Shown piece by piece: positions 59,764 through 64,000 of a DNA stretch of 64,000 nucleotides. The position numbers were made by a program, and so were the translations under genes. The stretch covers positions 4,464,001 to 4,528,000 of the forward strand of contig NZ_CP117167.1 in NCBI RefSeq assembly GCF_028596025.1. The letters run 5' to 3'. A model generated the notes under the pieces. It was not told where the DNA came from, ran no database searches, and worked only from the letters and a program-made list of their open reading frames with translations. Numbering within the stretch: position 1 is the first letter of the stretch; each line of letters begins with the position of its first letter. This DNA comes from Mucilaginibacter jinjuensis. Its GTDB lineage: Bacteria; Bacteroidota; Bacteroidia; Sphingobacteriales; Sphingobacteriaceae.

Positions 59764-59858
59764 TATGAGGTTCGAGTTTTGAGTTACGAGTTGTTTTACT
59801 CAGACCTCAGAACTCACTATTCAGTACTCGCAACCCGAAACTCAAAACCCGCAACTAA
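59764..59858. repeat. 'gagttttgagt' word-repeat hairpin before kdsB
   Basis: Left words (gaggttcgagttttgagttacgag) and right words (ctcgcaacccgaaactcaaaacccg) are inverted degenerate copies around a central 'gacctcagaactcac'. The right arm ends just before the kdsB start codon. Confidence 0.6.
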
Positions 59859-60587
59859 ATGAAAGTCCTCGGTATCATCCCTGCACGTTATGCTTCTACC
59901 CGCTTTCCGGGTAAACCGCTGGTTGATATTGGTGGCAAAAGCATGATCCAGCGGGTGTATGAGCAGTCTAAAAAGTGTGTATCCATCAGCGAAGTTATTG
60001 TAGCTACTGATGATGACCGTATTTTTGAGCATGTGCACGCTTTTGGCGGCAAGGCCGTAATGACTTCATCCGAACACCAAAGCGGTACCGACCGTTGCGC
60101 CGAAGTTGCCCTGCTACATCCCGAATATGATGTAATCATCAATATTCAGGGTGATGAACCTTATATCGATCCTGAACAGCTCACCAAAGTAGCTGCCTGT
60201 TTTACTGATCCTGAAACACAATTAGCTACGCTGATCAAAAAGATTTTAACGGACAACGAACTGCACAACGTTAACTCGCCCAAAGTAATTATCAACCGTT
60301 TTGCCGAGGCTATTTACTTTTCACGTTCGCCCCTGCCACATATCCGTGGTCAGCAAACTGCCGACTGGCTTCAGCACTTTACCTACTTTAAACACATCGG
60401 TGTTTACGGCTACAGGGCCGATATTTTACAGCAAATTACCAAACTGCCTATCTCTTCACTGGAAAAAGCCGAAAGCCTGGAGCAGCTTCGTTGGATTGAG
60501 AACGGCTATCGCATTAAGGTTGCCGAAACTGAACTGGAAACCCATGCTATAGATACGCCGGAAGATTTATTGAAGCTAAAAGTTTAG
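59859..60587 (+). CDS. kdsB: 3-deoxy-manno-octulosonate cytidylyltransferase
   Basis: A 242-residue enzyme that activates Kdo as CMP-Kdo for lipid A core assembly. Motifs: IIPARYASTRFPGKPL with the CTP-binding Arg and Lys, ATDDDRIFEHVHAFGGKAVMT, INIQGDEPYIDPE (metal site), and FKHIGVYGYRADILQQITKLP. Length is normal. The start codon lies directly after a word-repeat hairpin, and no Shine-Dalgarno site is present. Confidence 0.96.
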   Translation: MKVLGIIPARYASTRFPGKPLVDIGGKSMIQRVYEQSKKCVSISEVIVATDDDRIFEHVHAFGGKAVMTSSEHQSGTDRCAEVALLHPEYDVIINIQGDEPYIDPEQLTKVAACFTDPETQLATLIKKILTDNELHNVNSPKVIINRFAEAIYFSRSPLPHIRGQQTADWLQHFTYFKHIGVYGYRADILQQITKLPISSLEKAESLEQLRWIENGYRIKVAETELETHAIDTPEDLLKLKV

Positions 60588-60596
60588 CTATCTGTC

Positions 60597-60675
60597 TTGT
60601 CATTCCGAGTGTAAACGACGAATCTTCTTCGCCATGTGCAAGCGTAGAAGATTTCTCCTGTCGTCGAAATGACAA
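60597..60675. repeat. Palindromic intergenic element
   Basis: From ttgtcattccgag to gtcgaaatgacaa with inner cgacgaatcttcttcg/cgtagaagatttctcctgtcg arms. The remainder of the 288-bp gap before the FIST gene is AT-rich, with a near-consensus box TATATTTA at about 60842. Confidence 0.6.
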
Positions 60676-60875
60676 ATTTTAGCATGTTTCTCGTTTCAAC
60701 CCCACTCCTTTTTAGAATGAACAAGATGAACAGTATATAAGTTAGCTCCAAACTTATTCTGCATCAACACGTTAAAACTATTTACAACCTGAGGGTGTTT
60801 CTTATCATAAACTTAGTACCGGGCCTTCCCGTAATAAAAAGCTATATTTAATTATCTGCTTAACCTGTTTGTTTT

Positions 60876-62006
60876 ATGAAGATACAGCAGCACCATTATT
60901 TAAACGGCACCTGGCTCGACTACTTGTCGGCCGACTTTGATGCGCATCAATGCCAACTGGTATTGGCCTTTGGCTCGGCAGAAAATGTGCAGAACGAAAC
61001 CGTGTTTACCCACCTGAAGCAGAATTACCCTTCGGCCAACATTATTTTATCATCAACTGCGGGCGAAATTATTAACGATAACGTTTTTGACGAAAGCGTA
61101 GCCGTAACAGCTATTCAACTCGAAAAATCGCGCTTAAACTGCGTAAAAACTACCGTTAAGGAACATGAGAGTAGCTGCGCCGCAGGTAAGTTCCTGATCA
61201 ATAACCTGGATAAAAATGGCTTACGCTTTGTTTTCGTGATATCAGATGGGATGCATATTAACGGTAGCGATTTGATAGCCGGTATTAATAGTGAGCTGCC
61301 CGAAGGCGTGTTAGTTACAGGCGGACTGGCTGGAGATGCCGATCGCTTTAACCATACCTATACCGGTTTAAACGCCGCAGCATCAGAAGGTAATATTATT
61401 CTCACCGCATTTTATGGTGATGAGCTGCAGATTGGCCACGGTTCATCAGGTGGCTGGGACGAGTTTGGCCCCGAGCGCACCATCACCAAATCTGACAAAA
61501 ATGTTTTGTATGAAATTGACGGCAAAAATGCCCTCGACCTGTATAAACAATACCTGGGCGATTATGTGAACGAACTGCCGGGTTCTGCCCTGCTGTTCCC
61601 TATTTCGTTGCATATTAAAGGATCTTCGGACAACTTGGTCCGCACCATATTGAGTATCAATGAACAGGATAAAACCATGACTTTCGCGGGTAACCTACCC
61701 GAGGGTAGCAAGGTGAGGTTGATGAAAGCCAATTTTGATAAGCTGATAGATGCCTCATCAAAAGCAGCGGGCGATGCCGATACCGAAAACCCACAACTAG
61801 CCATACTTGTAAGTTGTGTAGGCCGTAAGCTGGTATTGCTTGATCGTACCGACGAAGAAATTATGATTGTAAAGGAAGCTCTTGGTGATGCCGTTAAGGT
61901 AACGGGCTTTTACTCGTATGGTGAACTATCGCCTTACAATAATAAATCGCAATGCGAACTACATAACCAAACCATGACTATCACAACTTTATCAGAAACA
62001 AACTAA
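60876..62006 (+). CDS. FIST-domain sensor protein
   Basis: A 376-residue protein with an N-terminal FIST_N domain (about 25-215, ending HGSSGGWDEFGPERTITKS) and a C-terminal FIST_C domain (about 220-365, NVLYEIDGKNALDLYKQYLG...LLVSCVGRKLVLLD). FIST domains bind small ligands and act as input modules of signalling proteins. Without a membrane helix it is cytosolic. It precedes the hybrid kinase by 29 bp, so the two probably form a sensing pair in which FIST supplies the signal. Confidence 0.93.
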   Translation: MKIQQHHYLNGTWLDYLSADFDAHQCQLVLAFGSAENVQNETVFTHLKQNYPSANIILSSTAGEIINDNVFDESVAVTAIQLEKSRLNCVKTTVKEHESSCAAGKFLINNLDKNGLRFVFVISDGMHINGSDLIAGINSELPEGVLVTGGLAGDADRFNHTYTGLNAAASEGNIILTAFYGDELQIGHGSSGGWDEFGPERTITKSDKNVLYEIDGKNALDLYKQYLGDYVNELPGSALLFPISLHIKGSSDNLVRTILSINEQDKTMTFAGNLPEGSKVRLMKANFDKLIDASSKAAGDADTENPQLAILVSCVGRKLVLLDRTDEEIMIVKEALGDAVKVTGFYSYGELSPYNNKSQCELHNQTMTITTLSETN

Positions 62007-62035
62007 CGTATCAGAATTTTCGTAATTGCCCACAG

Positions 62036-63571
62036 ATGGATTTTCATTACCTGCTTAATAAACAAATACAAAAACAGCTCCCGGCCGAATACCTGGAAGA
62101 TGAGATTATTAAGCACTTTTTAACCACCATCAATAATTCGTACAATAACTTCGATAAAGCCAAAAAACTGGCCGACCACGCCTTTCAGATCAGCGAGCAG
62201 GAGTACCAGCAGGTAACAGCCAATTTGCATGATCAGAACGAGCTGAAATTAAAATCGATCTCGCAATTAAAAGAAGCCATTAAAGCGCTTGATCCCGATT
62301 CTACTTTTAACATGTCGGATACGGATGACGATATGATGAATGTGATCCGTTTTCTGCAGGAAAGAATAACCAAGGCTAAAGAACTGGAGATAGAATTGAT
62401 CCATGCCAAAGATGTTGCCGAAAAAGCTGCTATGGCCAAATCGCAATTCCTTTCAGTAATGAGCCACGAGATCCGCACGCCGATGAATGCGGTTATCGGC
62501 TTTACGCATTTGCTGCTACAGCAAGCCCCCAAGCCTTCGCAAATGGAGTTTTTAAGGCTGCTAAAATTCTCTGCCGAAAACTTATTAGTGTTGATTAATG
62601 ACATCCTCGATTTCAGCAAAATAGAAGCAGGTAAATTGGAGTTTGAGAATGTGGATTTCAACTTAAAAGATCTTATTGCCAATATCCGCCTGTCGCTGCT
62701 GCAAAAGGCCAACGAAAAAAATATTCAGCTTAAGTTAATGATTGACCAGGATTTACCCGATGCCGTAATTGGCGATCCGGTACGTTTAGGCCAGATACTC
62801 ACCAACCTGGTAACTAACGCCATTAAGTTTACCGAAACGGGTAAGGTTACCATTTCGGCAACGCTATCTTCGGCTGATAAAGATAATGCCGTGATAGATT
62901 TTGAAGTGGCCGATACCGGTATCGGGATACCCAAAGACAAACAAAACGATATTTTCAATAGCTTTACCCAGGCCAGTTCTGATACAACCCGCAAATATGG
63001 CGGCACAGGCCTCGGCCTAACCATTACCCGCCGCTTACTGCAATTGCTGGAAAGTGATATTTATGTAGATAGCGAAGTAGGCAAAGGATCGAAATTTTAC
63101 TTTAGTTTATCATTTAAAAACAGTGCTATAAAGTTAAAAAGCAGCCTGTACACTGATGAAAATATTAAGCAAAGAAGCTTACAGGGCACCCGCATATTAA
63201 TTGCTGAAGACAACCAGATTAACGTTATACTGGCCAGGCAGTTTATGAAACAATGGCAGATAGACTGCGATGTAGCCGAGAACGGCGAAATTGCCTTATT
63301 GCTGGTGCAAACCAACGATTACGATATGATACTGATGGATTTGCAAATGCCCGAAATGGATGGCTACCAAACCACAGAAGCCATACGTAACTTACCTGGT
63401 ATAAAGTATCAGAAATTGCCCATCATCGCCCTCACTGCCTCGGCCATGCTCGATATCAAAGACCGCGCCTTTACCGTGGGTATGAATGATTATATCAGTA
63501 AGCCCTTTAACCCTAACGAGCTGTATAAAAAGATAGCTTCGTATAGTGGTAACAGAGAAAGGTTAAATTAA
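62036..63571 (+). CDS. hybrid histidine kinase/response regulator without membrane helices
   Basis: A 511-residue soluble hybrid kinase. An N-terminal coiled-coil region at about 1-125 has no known sensor fold. DHp follows with the H-box SHEIRTPMNAVIGFTHLL (His near residue 145), HATPase motifs N (LVTNAIKFTE), G1 (VADTGIGIPKD), F and G2 (GGTGLGLTITRRLL), and a receiver domain at about 390-505 with acidic pocket AEDNQIN and phospho-acceptor DLQMPEMDG. No output domain is attached. The adjacent FIST protein is the likely sensor. Confidence 0.94.
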   Translation: MDFHYLLNKQIQKQLPAEYLEDEIIKHFLTTINNSYNNFDKAKKLADHAFQISEQEYQQVTANLHDQNELKLKSISQLKEAIKALDPDSTFNMSDTDDDMMNVIRFLQERITKAKELEIELIHAKDVAEKAAMAKSQFLSVMSHEIRTPMNAVIGFTHLLLQQAPKPSQMEFLRLLKFSAENLLVLINDILDFSKIEAGKLEFENVDFNLKDLIANIRLSLLQKANEKNIQLKLMIDQDLPDAVIGDPVRLGQILTNLVTNAIKFTETGKVTISATLSSADKDNAVIDFEVADTGIGIPKDKQNDIFNSFTQASSDTTRKYGGTGLGLTITRRLLQLLESDIYVDSEVGKGSKFYFSLSFKNSAIKLKSSLYTDENIKQRSLQGTRILIAEDNQINVILARQFMKQWQIDCDVAENGEIALLLVQTNDYDMILMDLQMPEMDGYQTTEAIRNLPGIKYQKLPIIALTASAMLDIKDRAFTVGMNDYISKPFNPNELYKKIASYSGNRERLN

Positions 63572-63577
63572 CATTTT

Positions 63578-63802
63578 TTGTCATTCAGAGCGATAGCGAA
63601 GAACCGACCGGAGAGAGTTCATTAATACTTTATAAAAACAAACAACTCATTAATAATCTTCTTCGCATTGTTGGTCTCGAACCAGAATTTACTGAATTAA
63701 GGAATTAACAGAATGCTGCCGCAAGTTTAGTAAACCGTAATTACGACAGCAGAGTAGAAATTTTCCTCGCAAAAGATTTTTCGCTATCGCTCTGAATGAC
63801 AA
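63578..63802. repeat. Palindromic element with perfect 23-bp terminal repeats
   Basis: ttgtcattcagagcgatagcg... (63578-63600) pairs perfectly with 63780-63802. Inner words accgaccgg...gttcattaata and aactcattaataat... echo those at 54647-54845. The interior includes 'gaatttactgaattaaggaattaac', AT-rich and non-coding. The rest of the 379-bp gap contains the pyrG promoter. Confidence 0.8.
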
Positions 63803-63921
63803 GTATTTTTGTCCAAAATTCAGCAAATTCTTTAATTCTGTAAATTCTGATTCCAGACAAATTCCTTCTATTCACATTTTGTCATTTTCTCCACACTTAC
63901 ACCAAACCCGGTAAATTTTCT

Positions 63922-63929
63922 TACTTTTG
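63922..63929 (+). promoter_or_regulatory. Promoter -7 element of pyrG
   Basis: TACTTTTG, a perfect consensus, 22 bases before the pyrG start codon. No clear -33 element is seen. Confidence 0.5.
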
Positions 63930-63950
63930 TATCCCGTACACGAGAAATTT

Positions 63951-64000
63951 ATGACTAAATATATATTTGTTACGGGCGGCGTTACTTCGTCGTTAGGGAA
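63951..64000 (+). CDS. pyrG: CTP synthase, 3' truncated by window edge
   Basis: The first 16 codons, reading MTKYIFVTGGVTSSLG, are the highly conserved N terminus of CTP synthase, which makes CTP from UTP using glutamine-derived ammonia. The GGVTSSLGK loop is the ATP-binding P-loop-like element (Ser in place of the usual Val or Gly is an accepted variant). The remainder lies beyond the window. Confidence 0.85.
   Translation, partial: MTKYIFVTGGVTSSLG

Noticed and set aside
1..64000. tRNA, rRNA, prophage or insertion sequence
   Set aside because: By eye no cloverleaf with a GTTCRA T-loop, rRNA sequence, integrase, portal or transposase was found. A tRNAscan-SE and Infernal run would settle the RNA part.

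Overview
The window is a chromosomal segment of a Bacteroidota bacterium, most likely family Sphingobacteriaceae and close to Mucilaginibacter or Pedobacter. The evidence is a SusC/SusD/SusE cluster, Bacteroidota-type promoters (TTTG-N19-TAnnTTTG) without Shine-Dalgarno sites, a type IX secretion sorting domain, 'SCKK' lipoprotein signals, DUF4290 beside murA, and intergenic DNA rich in palindromic 'tgtcattgcgag...ctcgcaatgaca' elements. The genus is an inference. No rRNA, tRNA, transposase, CRISPR array or prophage was seen.

Layout. 1-13 kb: the 3' part of malQ, a fatty-acid desaturase, a long composite repeat region (2.4-3.2 kb), a thioesterase, a secreted protein, a GIY-YIG protein, a SlyD-like FKBP, a thioredoxin/DUF255 protein, a two-FtsX-domain permease and a UvrD/PcrA helicase. 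13-18.6 kb: an accessory island with an XRE regulator, an orphan ORF, a TPR membrane protein that ends after a histidine-kinase DHp-like helix pair, a tandem array of six small secreted or lipoprotein genes built on the repeat NKQDLGQAD plus one further small secreted peptide, and a T9SS-exported GDSL esterase. 18.8-25.4 kb: M20 peptidase, a Ser/Lys-rich 45-residue protein, dGTPase, Ala-Glu epimerase, DUF4290 and MurA. 25.4-33 kb: a lipoprotein, a divergence-free metal module (HMA-AraC regulator followed by HMA-MauE membrane protein), a GT39-type glycosyltransferase, DUF486, a CBS enzyme and AMP nucleosidase. 32-40 kb: clpX, clpP, tig, two DUF2807 proteins and recQ. 39.8-47 kb: an esterase divergent from a susC-susD-susE glycan locus, with a 20-bp palindromic operator between them. 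47-64 kb: mostly housekeeping (gltA, queA, ispD, cobalamin adenosyltransferase, GH19 chitinase, ABC ATPase, gatC, plsC, trpS, deoxynucleoside kinase, kdsB), then a FIST sensor protein with a hybrid histidine kinase, and the first 16 codons of pyrG.

The best candidate for an undescribed system is the NKQDLGQAD array (15.7-17.6 kb). It holds twenty copies of a nine-residue motif in six genes, preserved while codons vary, behind a textbook promoter. Its function is unknown. Other points of interest are the HMA-AraC/HMA-MauE metal module, MurA with Asp in place of the fosfomycin-target Cys, an ispD whose N terminus lies in an intergenic repeat, and a rich family of non-coding palindromes.
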